Below are positions 25,714 through 34,731 of a stretch of 64,000 nucleotides of DNA, one piece after another. Under the pieces are notes generated by a model, which worked only from the letters and a program-made list of their open reading frames with translations, did not search any database and had not been told where the DNA came from. Position 1 is the stretch's first letter. Each line of letters begins with the position of its first letter. Origin of the DNA: JAFGAV01 sp041479055 (GTDB lineage: Bacteria > Acidobacteriota > Aminicenantia > Aminicenantales > JAFGAV01). Location of the stretch: NCBI GenBank assembly GCA_963702835.1, contig OY969762.1, positions 1,736,001 to 1,800,000 on the forward strand, given 5' to 3'. Position numbers and translations under genes: made by a program.

Positions 25714-26550
25714 ATGAAAAAAAGGACCCAATCCCCTTTTATAAAGCATAAAGTTATTTTGGGTTTTATAAAAAATAAATTAAAAAGGATTATTCCCGCC
25801 GAAATAAGATTCCAGATGAGGGCTATTTGGCAGTCAATAACGTGGCCATTCTATTCCGGCTCAAAATACTTCTGTCCCTGCTGCAAAACTGGTTTTCGTA
25901 TTTTCCTGCATTTTTATGGGCAAGACAATGTACGGTGCCCAAGATGCAATTCTCTCGATAGGCATAGGCTGCAATGGCTATACCTTCAAAATAGGACAGG
26001 CTTTTTTTCTGAAAGCTTAAACGTATTGCACTTTGCTCCGGAAGCTGTTTTTTCCAGGAATTTTAAGCATATGCCGAATCTTAATTATATAACCGCAGAC
26101 GCACTTCTCACTTTTATAGATGGCCTCTGCATAAGACCAGATATCGTGATGGACATTTGTGATATTAGATTCCCCAGCGAATCATTTGACGTGATCATAT
26201 GTAACCATGTACTGGAACACGTGAAAGATGATCGCAAGGGATTGAGTGAAATATTTCGGGTATTGAAAGTGGGAGGTTGGGCTATCCTGCAGGTGCCTAT
26301 TCGATTAGATCTAGAAAAAACACTTGAGGACCCAAATATCGTTTCTGCCGCGGATCGTTCTATTTTGTATGGAAGTCCTGATCATGTTCGCTTTTATGGT
26401 CGGGACTATAAAATCAAGCTCGAAAGCGTTGGATTTAGTGTAAATATCGATAAATACATTCAGGATATCCCACCTAATTTAGTTCGGCGATACTCTCTAA
26501 ATCCACAGGAAGATTTATACATTGCGAAAAAAGAGCATTCAGCGTATTAA
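25714..26550 (+). CDS. SAM-dependent methyltransferase with N-terminal zinc ribbon
   Basis: A 278-residue protein. Residues ~54-80 hold two CxxC pairs (FCPCCKTG and RCPRCNS), a likely zinc ribbon. The methyltransferase part has LNVLHFAPEAVFSRNF, NYITADAL, and the type-11 motif FDVIICNHVLEHVKDDRKGLSEI, then LKVGGWAILQVPI. It is downstream of the FkbM gene on the same strand. The target is probably a polysaccharide component, by context. The zinc ribbon with this methyltransferase architecture is common in polysaccharide clusters. Confidence 0.85.
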   Translation: MKKRTQSPFIKHKVILGFIKNKLKRIIPAEIRFQMRAIWQSITWPFYSGSKYFCPCCKTGFRIFLHFYGQDNVRCPRCNSLDRHRLQWLYLQNRTGFFSESLNVLHFAPEAVFSRNFKHMPNLNYITADALLTFIDGLCIRPDIVMDICDIRFPSESFDVIICNHVLEHVKDDRKGLSEIFRVLKVGGWAILQVPIRLDLEKTLEDPNIVSAADRSILYGSPDHVRFYGRDYKIKLESVGFSVNIDKYIQDIPPNLVRRYSLNPQEDLYIAKKEHSAY

Positions 26551-26688
26551 GCAAAATCATAAGATATTATGATTTACGGCGTAATGGACGGGATATTAAG
26601 CCGCCTAAATGATAGTCCAACATAGTTTGCAGCTAAGATGGATATGCTGCGAACTAGTGTATAGTGAAGTTCGCAATTTTTCACATCA
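26551..26688. terminator. Convergent intergenic region with terminator-like hairpin
   Basis: Between two converging genes. The segment TTTGCAGC...GCTGCGAA (about 26624-26655) can form a short stem, and GTTCGCAATTTTT follows. Possibly a bidirectional terminator; the stem is short, so this is tentative. Confidence 0.3.
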
Positions 26689-27864
26689 TCAACAACTTTG
26701 TTTCGTAGTTAGATATTTTACTATAAGATTCCTTATCTCTAATTGATATTTTTCTATCGAGAAACGATTTGATTGCCCATGTAAATGATCTCTTAGTTTA
26801 TTTCTTAATTCACTATTTTGTAGGACTTCATGGATTTTTCTCACTGCGTCCTCAGTGCTTGAATAAATAAGAGAATCGTTTCCAACTATTTCCATTTGCC
26901 CACCGCCATTAGGTACCCAGACTAGATTTCCAGATTTGACCATCTCGGCCACAGCAATTCCAAACGGCTCGTTTTTCCGGGCAGATATTCCATATTTGTG
27001 GTCAGATAAAACATCCATCTTTTCTTTGCCAAATAGGGGTCCATTCAAAATTATCCATTTTCTATTCTTTTCCCATAGATGATATATTCTTTTCCCGTAT
27101 TGAGAATTATCAATTGCTCCAAGAATATGCAGATGAATATTCCATCCCTTATCTCTTACTTTAAATAATATATCAATAATATGATCAATTCCCTTTTCCG
27201 GAGTTATTCTACCCAAACAAACAAACCCATCTTCTCTATCATCCCAACTTTTTTCATTTAAAGGACCCTGAACAGGAGGATATATGGTTAATGCCTCTAG
27301 ATTGTAGGTGGCAAATAATAACTTTCTGCTCCACTCGGAATTCGCTATAGTGATATTTTTTTCCCATCTTTTTTTTGAGTTGCCCGAGAGTAATTCTCCC
27401 AATTTTAAATAAGCCCATCTTATCGGTGATTCTACATAAAATAATTTTCTAATCCCATTTGGACCATAATCTAGGCTTCTTCTTAGCCTATCATCAAAAG
27501 AAAAATCACCGATAATTTGAATAGCTTTTCTACTAAGGCCCATGACATTATAAGAAGATATTAACACATCATATTCTTTGCACTTTTTTTGGCAATATCG
27601 AACTAATCGATAGTTTTTTAGAGCATCAAATTTTATTTTCAATAAATAAGGAATAGGTATAACCTTAATTAGAATTTGATCAGCATATATCTGCGTACCA
27701 TAACACTTATTTAAAATTTCAAAATTTGGTTCTACCATTGTAATAAGAGTAACGTCATACTCATCCTTTAAAGCTTCAATAGTCCAAAGCGCAACTGCCT
27801 CTGATCCACCACCTGCTTTTAGCCATGAATGAATAACTGCGATCTTAATTCGATTCTTTAACAT
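26689..27864 (-). CDS. Glycosyltransferase family 4
   Basis: A 391-residue GT-B enzyme of the mannosyltransferase-like group. N-terminal IAVIHSWLKAGGGSEAVALW is the acceptor glycine loop. The middle has RKLFYVESPIRWAYLKLGEL. The donor domain has FVCLGRITPEKGIDHIIDIL, LHILGAIDN and the motif YGISARKNEPFGIAVAEMVKSGNLVWVPN, with conserved E residues. AT-rich. Transcribed with the next upstream glycosyltransferase (32-nt gap). Confidence 0.87.
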   Translation of the reverse strand: MLKNRIKIAVIHSWLKAGGGSEAVALWTIEALKDEYDVTLITMVEPNFEILNKCYGTQIYADQILIKVIPIPYLLKIKFDALKNYRLVRYCQKKCKEYDVLISSYNVMGLSRKAIQIIGDFSFDDRLRRSLDYGPNGIRKLFYVESPIRWAYLKLGELLSGNSKKRWEKNITIANSEWSRKLLFATYNLEALTIYPPVQGPLNEKSWDDREDGFVCLGRITPEKGIDHIIDILFKVRDKGWNIHLHILGAIDNSQYGKRIYHLWEKNRKWIILNGPLFGKEKMDVLSDHKYGISARKNEPFGIAVAEMVKSGNLVWVPNGGGQMEIVGNDSLIYSSTEDAVRKIHEVLQNSELRNKLRDHLHGQSNRFSIEKYQLEIRNLIVKYLTTKQSC

Positions 27865-27896
27865 CTAATAGACTTAAAAAATAATTATTTTATGCA

Positions 27897-29102
27897 TTAT
27901 TTCCCCTTCGATAGGGATTTGTATATTTTATCATATTCGACATACTTAATTTCCCAAGATAATCTTTTAGCAATATTTAATCGTAAAGAGCTTCGATCAA
28001 TTCTACGTCTCATGGTTTTTACTATTTTATTTTTTAAATCCTCAGCTGTTTCCTTATTGGCATCAAATTTTTCTCCAATATAGTATCCGACAATACCCCG
28101 TAATTCATCAAGGGAATCGCTAAAACCAACAATTGGAGTGCCAGCTAAAAGAGATTCTAAAAATACCGATGGGAAAGCTTCTGACCTACTTGGCATTACA
28201 AATACATCTGCAAGATTATATAGTTCAATTAATTTTGGCAGCGGTTGAAAATCAAATATCTTCCCCTTGATATTGTATTTTAAAAAATATTCTAGGGCAA
28301 TTTTTCTTCCCTTTTCATCTGCAATAATATAGAGGCATGTTGTCTCCCTAAGGATGTTACTTTTCTTATATGCATCTAATAAAATATCAAGCCCTTTTAT
28401 CTTGATTGACTCGCAAATTCCAGAGAAAAAAACAACTTTTTCATTTTTTATTTCATAATTATTCCTTAATATGGATTTATCTTTAATAAGTGGAATCTTA
28501 TTTGGATCAATCGGGTTATTAATAATATGTATTGATATAATATTACATTTATGAAATGTATTATTGTTAGGTAATACATATTTTGAAACAAAAATGAGGC
28601 TATCAGCACATCTCAGAATAGTAATAATTCTTTCTTGATCTCTTAATCTCCGCTTATACTTAATCTGGCTATGACAAGAAATAATTATCGGTATGGATAA
28701 AGAATACATTCTTATATTTATTGCCCAATTTATTTCTCCTTGAATATGAACGATATCCGGTTTAACATCTCTCATTATCTTTCTAATAAAGAAAGATCTA
28801 CTAAATATTGCTATATTCTCTCTTAAAGAAAATGGAAATAAATATTCTTTATATCGTTTGGAGGCAAGTAGATATAGAAATGCACCATAAATTATTTTTG
28901 GCAAATCTAAGCGTTGAATTCTTATTATTTTAATTCCATTAATTATGGTAAAAGGCTCCCAAATATTGATATTTGAAAGGAAATAAACCTGATTGCCTCG
29001 TTTTTGTGCCTCATTTGCCAACTCCCAGCCATGAACAGCTGCGCCGCAAGCTAATCTTCCACCTATTTCTGGAGGAATTAGGCCTATATATAGAATTTTC
29101 AA
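27897..29102 (-). CDS. Glycosyltransferase family 4
   Basis: A 401-residue GT-B enzyme. It starts MKILYIGLIPPEIGGRLACGA, with IVHIQGEINWAINIRMYSL in the N-domain. The donor domain shows VVFFSGICESIKIKGLDILL and the EX7E-like motif VFVMPSRSEAFPSVFLESLLAGTPIVGF. Very AT-rich. It stands just left of the ISL3/IS3 composite, whose sequence begins 19 nt before its start codon, so its original promoter was probably lost or is supplied by the element. Confidence 0.87.
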   Translation of the reverse strand: MKILYIGLIPPEIGGRLACGAAVHGWELANEAQKRGNQVYFLSNINIWEPFTIINGIKIIRIQRLDLPKIIYGAFLYLLASKRYKEYLFPFSLRENIAIFSRSFFIRKIMRDVKPDIVHIQGEINWAINIRMYSLSIPIIISCHSQIKYKRRLRDQERIITILRCADSLIFVSKYVLPNNNTFHKCNIISIHIINNPIDPNKIPLIKDKSILRNNYEIKNEKVVFFSGICESIKIKGLDILLDAYKKSNILRETTCLYIIADEKGRKIALEYFLKYNIKGKIFDFQPLPKLIELYNLADVFVMPSRSEAFPSVFLESLLAGTPIVGFSDSLDELRGIVGYYIGEKFDANKETAEDLKNKIVKTMRRRIDRSSLRLNIAKRLSWEIKYVEYDKIYKSLSKGK

Positions 29103-29121
29103 TTTTTAGCTCCTCGACCTT

Positions 29122-29245
29122 TCAAGTGGGTAAGAGGCCCAGATGACCGGCGATGAGGTAGATCATCAGTTTGAAGTTCTCCATGGACAGATAGCCGCGG
29201 GCGCGCGCTTTCGCCACCTGAATCAAGCTGTCCAGGCCCTCAAAC
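29122..29245 (-). mobile_element. ISL3-family transposase C-terminal fragment
   Basis: Translation on the minus strand gives FEGLDSLIQVAKARARGYLS followed by MENFKLMIYLIAGHLGLLPT and a stop at 29122-29124. The E-G-(I/L)-(N/D)-SLIQ-AK-(K/R)-ARGY string is the conserved C-terminal end of ISL3-type DDE transposases. The fragment begins exactly where the terminal repeat of the IS3 element ends (29246), so the IS3 element probably jumped into an ISL3 copy. The other ISL3 half is not found on the far side. Confidence 0.7.
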
Positions 29246-29329
29246 TGACCCTCTCCCCATTCTTTGGACAGTTGAGGGGCTTTCTGAATGTGGACAGAGA
29301 GCCTTCCTCAATTAACCATTTTAATCCTT

Positions 29330-30290
29330 TCAACGCCCAAAAGCCATTTCCCGCAGGAAGCCGGCAAAAACGGCTTCACCAGAAGCCCCAGGAGCGACGA
29401 TCTCGGCCCGATCCGTGTTAGGAACCACGGCCTCCGAAGACGGCGCTATCGCCGCCCGCGTCCCATAATAAACTTCATGCGGCGTCCGGTAGCCCAGCCT
29501 CTCGTGCGGCCGCTCGTTGTTATAAAACTCGAAATAGGCGGAAAGATGGGTCCTGGCCTCCGGGACCGTCCGGTAGTCATGCAGATAAACTTCCTCGTAC
29601 TTGACCGAGCGCCAGAGCCGCTCAACGAAAATGTTATCATAAACGCGGCCGCGGCCGTCCATTCTCACTTTGATCCCTGCGTTTTCTAAAAGCCCCGTAA
29701 AATCCAGGCTCGTGAACTGCACGCCCTGGTCCATGTTGAAAATCTCAGGCGTCGAGATCCGGAGCGCTATCTGTAGCGCCTCCTGACAGAAGCCCGTCTC
29801 CAGTGTGGTCGAAAGCTCCTAGGAGACCACATACCGGCTGTACCAGTCCAGGATCACTACGAGATAAACGAATCCCTGGGCGAGACGAATGCAGGTGATG
29901 TCGGCCGCCCACGCCTGATCCGGCCGGTCGACCGTAACTCCTTTCAAAAGATAGGGATGAACCTTGTGGTTGGACCCATTGACCGACAGTCTCGGCTTCG
30001 GATAGATCGCCTCAAGCCCCATCACCCGCATCAACCGCCGCACCCGCTTGGAATTGACTCCGTAGCCCATCATTCGCAAGCGGGCCGTCATCCGCGGCAC
30101 CCCGTAGAACGGGCGCTTCGTGAACTCCTCGTCGATCAGCCGCATAAGCGCCAGGTTGTAGGCATCCTCCCCCACGGGCTGCTAGTAGAACGTCTAGCGC
30201 GAATGCTCCAGAAGCCCGCATTGGCGGACAATGGACATCCTTGCCAATGTTTTCTCCACTTCGGCCCGTTTCATCGCGACAGGAACATCC
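29330..30290 (-). pseudogene. IS3 orfB (DDE integrase) with three in-frame stops
   Basis: All catalytic landmarks are present in one frame: DQAWAADITCIRL (first D), NMDQGVQFTSLDF (second D) and FVERLWRSVKYEEVY (E), then the C-terminal YNNERPHERLGYRTPHEVYY. Three TAG codons interrupt the frame: one in YVVS-TAG-ELSTTLE (where family members have W), and two in HSR-TAG-TFY-TAG-QPV near 30180-30195. The upstream part MSIVRQCGLLEHSR is in the same frame. Otherwise the frame is well kept, so the inactivation looks recent. Confidence 0.82.
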
Positions 30291-30554
30291 GTGATTTTTT
30301 TTAAGCCACTCGAGCTCCATCTTGAGCTGGCCGACCTGCTGGTACAGTTCCGCCTCGGTTTCCTCGCGCTTTTTCTCCTGCTGCGGCCGGCGGCCGGAAA
30401 AAAACTCGGGAAGCTGCTCCATCAGATGCTTTCGCCAGCCGGATCTGATTGGGATGGACGCTGAACTCGCTCGCGATCTGCGTGATCGTCTTCTCCCCCT
30501 TGGCCGCTTCAAACACCACTTTGGCCTTGAAGGCCGCGTCGTACGTCTTCCTCA
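30245..30554 (-). pseudogene. IS3 orfA, frameshifted
   Basis: The start MRKTYDAAFKAKVVFEAAKG at 30554 with TITQIASEFSVHPNQIR is the helix-turn-helix half. The continuation WRKHLMEQLPEFFSGRRPQQ and QVGQLKMELEWLKK lies in another frame, with the shift near 30440. An eight-A run at the end (30295-30302) is where orfA/orfB programmed frameshifting would occur, but the orfB frame here is not reached by a simple -1 slip. Confidence 0.75.
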
Positions 30555-30753
30555 TACCCGACAGCATACCATGCCTCCTTTTGAGATATAGCAGGCTCAA
30601 TATTCACTTATACCCCCTATCCAGTTTTTGGGGAGTAGCTCAAATCTTCGAATCGGTGCTGCCAATATTGAACGCATCTCATTGAGGCTTTTTGCCAAGA
30701 TTGCCTGACATTATTATAGAAATATAATGGGTGGCCTGCTAATCAATCGTTCT

Positions 30754-31602
30754 TCATTTATTCTTTTTTTTTAAAATATAATTAGTGCCTGATGAATAGG
30801 GCAAAAGTTTATACGAAAACTCGCCGCCATTGCGCAGGATATCATTCATCAATTCCTTGATTGTATATGTACCATGAAGTTCAATCAAAAGATTATTGAC
30901 TTTCTGAATCCACTCTGAACAGTTTGAAAAGACTTCCGCCTCAACACCCTCGATATCGCATTTCAAAAGATCTATCGGTCCTTTAATATTATGAGTTCTT
31001 AACAGCATCGGAATTGTGATGGCTTCAAGAGTCTGGGCATCTATAAGTATTGATTCTATTTCCTCCATTTGAAAGTTGCTTTCAATAAGACCCAATTTTA
31101 GTTTTACAGGACGCGCGGATCCCCCAATACAAGCCCTGATGATATGAATTCGATCTAGGTGGGTGGTATTACGGTTGCACATTCTAAAATTATATTGTTC
31201 AGGCTCGATAGCCCATACTATCGCTTGAGGCCAACGGTGCTTCCACAATCTTACCGTAAATCCCACATTCGCTCCCAAATCAATAATAGTGTCGATTTTC
31301 CCCGTGTATTCCAAAAATATGTGATGATAGATCTTTCTTAAAAATATCTCTTCAAAAATATACCAGTCGGCCCGGCCTAGTCTCATAAAAAATGGTCTAG
31401 GAAAGTTTTTTATCCTAATCGAAATCAATTTATCAAAAAAGGGCAAGTTGAAATATTTTCTAAAATATCGAATCAAAGCATCATAGTAGCTAACCATCCA
31501 ATATAAAATATTCTCGTATTCATTAGTATAGGCAAGCCTTCTCCGGAACATTCTTAGTATTGGAAGCATTTTTTTTGGATAAATCTTATCGAGTAGAGAC
31601 AT
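30754..31602 (-). CDS. FkbM-family methyltransferase
   Basis: A 282-residue protein. Motif I is TIIDLGANVGFTVRLWKHRWP, followed by VWAIEPEQYNFRMCNRN and the hallmark PIDLLKCDIEGVEAEVFSNC with LLIELHGTYT. The first ~100 residues are hydrophobic/basic without a clear signal. Probably an O-methyltransferase for a sugar residue. It is on the minus strand, isolated between an IS element and the broken glycosyltransferase, and is AT-rich. Confidence 0.86.
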   Translation of the reverse strand: MSLLDKIYPKKMLPILRMFRRRLAYTNEYENILYWMVSYYDALIRYFRKYFNLPFFDKLISIRIKNFPRPFFMRLGRADWYIFEEIFLRKIYHHIFLEYTGKIDTIIDLGANVGFTVRLWKHRWPQAIVWAIEPEQYNFRMCNRNTTHLDRIHIIRACIGGSARPVKLKLGLIESNFQMEEIESILIDAQTLEAITIPMLLRTHNIKGPIDLLKCDIEGVEAEVFSNCSEWIQKVNNLLIELHGTYTIKELMNDILRNGGEFSYKLLPYSSGTNYILKKKNK

Positions 31603-31766
31603 AAACTATTAATCTATAGATATCAAAGATTATTCAATTGCTTGAATCCCGTCAAGCCTTGTTTTCAGCCTCTAAGCCTGCGCAACCCAAATCACCTCGC
31701 CTGTCAGGCCTCGGATTCCTATGTTTCAAAGCCCAGCATAGCTTTTCCCAGTGTTAAAATTATTTC

Positions 31767-32300
31767 TTGATTGTCGCTTCTTTATTTACGGATAATAATT
31801 TTAAGACATTGAAAATCGGCCTGGATTTAATCAATCTTAGGGGATTGCAGGACGGCGTTGGCCGCCTCACCCGACAGTTGCTCGAAGGCCTCTCTCTTTT
31901 CGACAATAAGAATGATTATTTTGTATTTCTTACCCGCGATATTTGCGATAATATTCGACTCGATCCCAAACAATTCCATAAAATTGTTATCGGCGTTCCT
32001 AAAAACCGGTTTATCCCCCGCAACCAATTGTATTTCTCACTCCAATCGTTGTTCCTCTCTTCTCTGGACCTCCTCCATTCCCCGGTGTCCGTAGCATCAC
32101 TCGCTCTGCTTCTTCCCGTCAAAAAGATTTTAGCCGTCGTTGATCTCGCCTTTGAACGCTACCCCGAAGCAAGTGCCCCTCTGACACGAAATTGGCAAAA
32201 AGTTGCCTAGCCATTTGCTTAAAAAAGGCTAGCCACATCGTGGCCATCTCTGATTCAACAAAAAATGATATTTTATAAATCTACCGAATTAATACGTTTG
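31767..32300 (+). pseudogene. Glycosyltransferase family 4, truncated N-terminal part
   Basis: The open frame (to 32210) encodes LKIGLDLINLRGLQDGVGRL and then an N-terminal GT-B domain ending FERYPEASAPLTRNWQKVA. The expected continuation is recognisable in another frame: CLKKASHIVAISDSTKNDIL, a stop, then IYRINTFEFMKQY. So the gene has at least one frameshift and two stops. The whole donor-binding half is missing and IS256 debris begins at about 32304. It is a dead gene cut by a mobile element. Confidence 0.75.
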
Positions 32301-32303
32301 AGT

Positions 32304-32537
32304 TCATGAAACAATACTGAGCACACGGCCTTCTTGTCCCATTTTAATTAAAATGGCATCCATATTAATCAAGGCCTAGATGGATTCCTTTGGCCATCCC
32401 TGCCATTCGCGAGCAGTCTCCATAACATTATGGGTGAACGAGCCGACCGCCTTGGACGAGACTTCGTAGCTGAAAATTTCGTTATTGATAAAAGCCAGGA
32501 TGTCCTAGTTCGTTATCCCCTTGGTAATGGCGGCCAT
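32304..32537 (-). mobile_element. IS256-family (mutator) transposase fragment
   Basis: Minus-strand translation from 32537 gives MAAITKGITN, a stop, then DILAFINNEIFSYEVSSKAV, VGSFTHNVMETAREWQGWP, a stop, and ALINMDAILIKMGQEGRVLS. The order EWQ-RP-(L/E)-x-I-Y-x-x-x-x-MDA-x-x-x-K-x-x-(D/E)-GRV is that of IS256 transposases around the first catalytic Asp. Both ends are missing and stops interrupt it. I am moderately confident because only about 80 codons remain. Confidence 0.55.
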
Positions 32538-32864
32538 TTATTTTGCCACTACAGGTTTGGGGAGCCGGCAGCAAATGAAGCTGTTGGCCCTGTGTGCGCT
32601 AGGTGTGACCCAACAGGTGTTCAAAATTCCTTAATTCGGACTTTATGCCTAGGCTAGCGGCATCAAGCACTGTTTCTTCAGTAGGATGCGGGAATAATGC
32701 TTATAATATCGTACCAAAGTCCGCTTTGTTCCCCGTTAAGTATCCAGCTGGGGGTCTATAATTCATAATACTGATTGAGATTCTATTAAAAGGATAAATA
32801 TTATTATTTTGAGTAAGATTGGGTATAATAATGTTTAGAATCTCATACGAAGAGAATATAACCT
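32538..32864. other. Intergenic stretch without a recognisable gene
   Basis: Follows the IS256 debris. A plus-strand open frame at 32430-32657 has no family features and overlaps the transposase remnant. The last ~150 nt (AT-rich) probably hold the promoter for the next GT2, but no clear hexamers were picked out. Confidence 0.4.
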
Positions 32865-33935
32865 TTGAACGGCAAACCAATTTCTATAATAAAAAGCGAA
32901 ATAGAAAGTCCTCCTAATATATCCAAAACCGATATCATTAAAATCTTCATAAATTGGAATGAAGCAGATCAAACCATTAAGTGTATTGATGATTCAAGAA
33001 ATAAAGCACATTTTCGATACACAACAATTATCATTGACAACAACTCATCTGATAATTCTATCGACAAAATCATCGCTCATTTAACAATTAATTTAGAATT
33101 AAAAAGAGAACCTATACAAGAATTTAAAGTCAATGGCCAATTTCAAGCACTCGTTCATCCTTTCGCCGGGAAAGCAGATATCGTATTGATCGAAACAAAA
33201 AAGAATTTGGGTGTGAGCGGCGCTTGGAATATTGGGATAAGATGGGCTCTCTTAAACAGAACACCTAATTATATCTTTATTCTTGACAACGAATCTCAGT
33301 TAGAATCAAATGCAATTGATATTTGTTTTTATCTGGCCAGGAAAACAAATGCCAGTGTGGTAGGATGTTTAATCAAAAATATGGACGGCAGCATTCAATT
33401 TCATGGCATATGGATTGTTCCAAATCTATTTTATTTTGACCAAGTAATAAAGAAGAGTCCGCTCTCATCCTCTCAATCGTTTTGGGATGTCGATTTTATC
33501 TCCGCTTGCGGCGTATTGATATCAAGGGAAGTACTGGAGCTCGTTGACAAAAAAAGAGGATGTTACTTTAATTCGAATTTTTTTTATTTGGCCGAGGACC
33601 AAGAGTTCTCTTCAATAGTGAAGCAATTGGGACATCGAACTATCATTGCCCGAGAGGCCGTTGCCTATCACAAGATCAACAGAAAGAAAGTTGGACTGGA
33701 TACTGCCTATTATTATAGCAGCAGAAACAGAATCTATTTGGCCAATGCCTTTTTGTCTTGGCCTTGGAAAGTCCTGTTTCACATCTATTATCCTCTTTAT
33801 CGATTCACAAGAGCGCTTTATTTGTTGATTAAAGGAGATCGCAAAGTTGCATTTGCGCATATCCAAGGATTATTGGATGGCTACAGAAAAAAAGGGGGGA
33901 AATGGGCAAAACAGGGCACTCAAACAACAAAATAA
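32865..33935 (+). CDS. Glycosyltransferase family 2 (TTG start)
   Basis: A 356-residue GT-A enzyme. The family features are IKIFINWNEADQTIKCIDDS, TTIIIDNNSSDNSIDKIIAH, ETKKNLGVSGAWNIGIRW, FILDNESQLESNAID (a variant of the D-x-D region) and a late LAEDQEFSSIVKQLGHRTII. The C-terminus YYYSSRNRIYLANAFLSWPWKVLFHIYY matches rhamnosyltransferase-like GT2s. TTG at 32865 is the first usable start, preceded by GAAGAG; no ATG is available before the catalytic core. It is the last AT-rich gene of the island. Confidence 0.85.
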   Translation: MNGKPISIIKSEIESPPNISKTDIIKIFINWNEADQTIKCIDDSRNKAHFRYTTIIIDNNSSDNSIDKIIAHLTINLELKREPIQEFKVNGQFQALVHPFAGKADIVLIETKKNLGVSGAWNIGIRWALLNRTPNYIFILDNESQLESNAIDICFYLARKTNASVVGCLIKNMDGSIQFHGIWIVPNLFYFDQVIKKSPLSSSQSFWDVDFISACGVLISREVLELVDKKRGCYFNSNFFYLAEDQEFSSIVKQLGHRTIIAREAVAYHKINRKKVGLDTAYYYSSRNRIYLANAFLSWPWKVLFHIYYPLYRFTRALYLLIKGDRKVAFAHIQGLLDGYRKKGGKWAKQGTQTTK

Positions 33936-34015
33936 TTAATGCTTTTCAGGCTAGCCGCAACCTGCGTTAACACCCCGGAAGACATCCTCATCTTGAAAGA
34001 AGAGCAATTGCGCTC

Positions 34016-34711
34016 ATGACCGCCGCCCGCGACACGATCGTCGTCATCCCGGCCTACAATGAAGAGAAGAGCATCGGCCGTCTCATCGAACTGACTCGGC
34101 CCTGGGCCGATGTCTGCGTCGTCAACGACGCCAGCCGCGACCGGACCGAAGAGATCGTGAAGTCCTATCCAAGCGTCGTCTGCATCACCCACCAAAAGAA
34201 TACGCACATCCCCCAAGCGGTGCTGGACGGGATGCGATACGCCGCGGGCAAGCCCTACCGCTACGTGATCACCATGGACGCGGGCCTGAGCCATGACCCC
34301 GGCGAGCTGGGCCGCTTCATCCAGGCGCCCGAGGCGGATGTCGTCCTGGGCCGGCGGGAGATCCACCATGATGTGCCCGTTTACCGCCGGCTGTTCAGCC
34401 TGGCGGCCAGCCTCCTCTTCAACCTGGCCTTTTCTTCCTGGAGATGGGGCGTTCCCCCCTCTCATTTCCGGGACGTGACCTCCGGTTTTCGGCGCTATTC
34501 CCGCCGCGCGGTGGAGCTCTTATTGAGTCGGACCTTCAAGGCGAAATCCTTCGATTTTCAGGTCGAAGCCTTGATGTTCGCCTACCGCAACCGGCTGCGT
34601 ATCGTGGAGGTTCCCATCAGCTACAGGTTTACCACGACGTCATTGAAGACAAAGGTGGTCATCGACGAATTGAAAATGTTGGGGGACATGCTCCTCCGGC
34701 AGCGAAAGTAA
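34016..34711 (+). CDS. Glycosyltransferase family 2 (dolichyl-phosphate-mannose-synthase-like)
   Basis: A 231-residue GT-A enzyme, GC-rich again. TIVVIPAYNEEKSIGRLIEL, VCVVNDASRDRTEEI and YVITMDAGLSHDPGEL form the nucleotide-sugar site. SFDFQVEALMFAYRNRLRIVEVPISYRF is the C-terminal end typical of DPM1-like polyprenyl-phosphate glycosyltransferases. No membrane helices follow, so it is a short soluble form that acts at the membrane surface. It begins about 80 nt after the island border and 20 nt before the GH99-like gene, so the two are likely one operon. Confidence 0.88.
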   Translation: MTAARDTIVVIPAYNEEKSIGRLIELTRPWADVCVVNDASRDRTEEIVKSYPSVVCITHQKNTHIPQAVLDGMRYAAGKPYRYVITMDAGLSHDPGELGRFIQAPEADVVLGRREIHHDVPVYRRLFSLAASLLFNLAFSSWRWGVPPSHFRDVTSGFRRYSRRAVELLLSRTFKAKSFDFQVEALMFAYRNRLRIVEVPISYRFTTTSLKTKVVIDELKMLGDMLLRQRK

Positions 34712-34731
34712 AGATTTATTTCCCTCATCAA

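Larger units (their letters stand above)
29246..30642 (-). mobile_element. Degenerate IS3-family insertion sequence
   Basis: About 1.4 kb bounded by imperfect terminal repeats beginning TGA: 30642 inward on minus and 29246 inward on plus, 18 of 26 positions identical, both with a CCCC block and ending TGGA-AG. It holds an orfA-like and an orfB-like frame in the usual order. No exact flanking target duplication is visible. Both frames are damaged (see separate entries), so the element is probably immobile. It is GC-rich within the AT-rich island. Confidence 0.82.
21830..33935. other. AT-rich genomic island inside the EPS locus
   Basis: From the flippase at 21.8 kb to the GT2 ending at 33935, composition drops visibly compared with both flanks. 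Only the IS3/ISL3 block at 29.1-30.6 kb is GC-rich again. The block has mixed gene orientation, long intergenic gaps, and remnants of IS3 (two copies), ISL3 and IS256 elements. Both borders are abrupt: the left at the truncated flippase, the right at 33.94-34.02 kb before a GC-rich GT2. Direct repeats or an integrase at the borders were not seen. It is best read as horizontally acquired EPS-variation genes. Confidence 0.75.

Noticed and set aside
29246..29300. ISL3 reading frame appears to continue leftward into the IS3 terminus (QLSKEWGEGQ)
   Set aside because: This segment matches the IS3-type terminal repeat with its CCCC and TGGACAG features, and the ISL3-conserved part begins only after it. 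The open frame is coincidental.
29330..30290. Three TAG stops in an otherwise good transposase suggested UAG recoding
   Set aside because: Several normal genes in the window end in TAG (for example the O-antigen ligase at 5246, the Wza-like gene at 9894, the glycosyltransferase at 14522), and orfA is frameshifted too. Simple decay explains it.
29243..30645. Target-site duplication around the IS3 copy
   Set aside because: The flanks are AAC and AAT, not identical, so no duplication is claimed.
32430..32657. Plus-strand open frame with no homologue
   Set aside because: The opposite strand reads as an IS256 transposase remnant, so the plus frame is a shadow.
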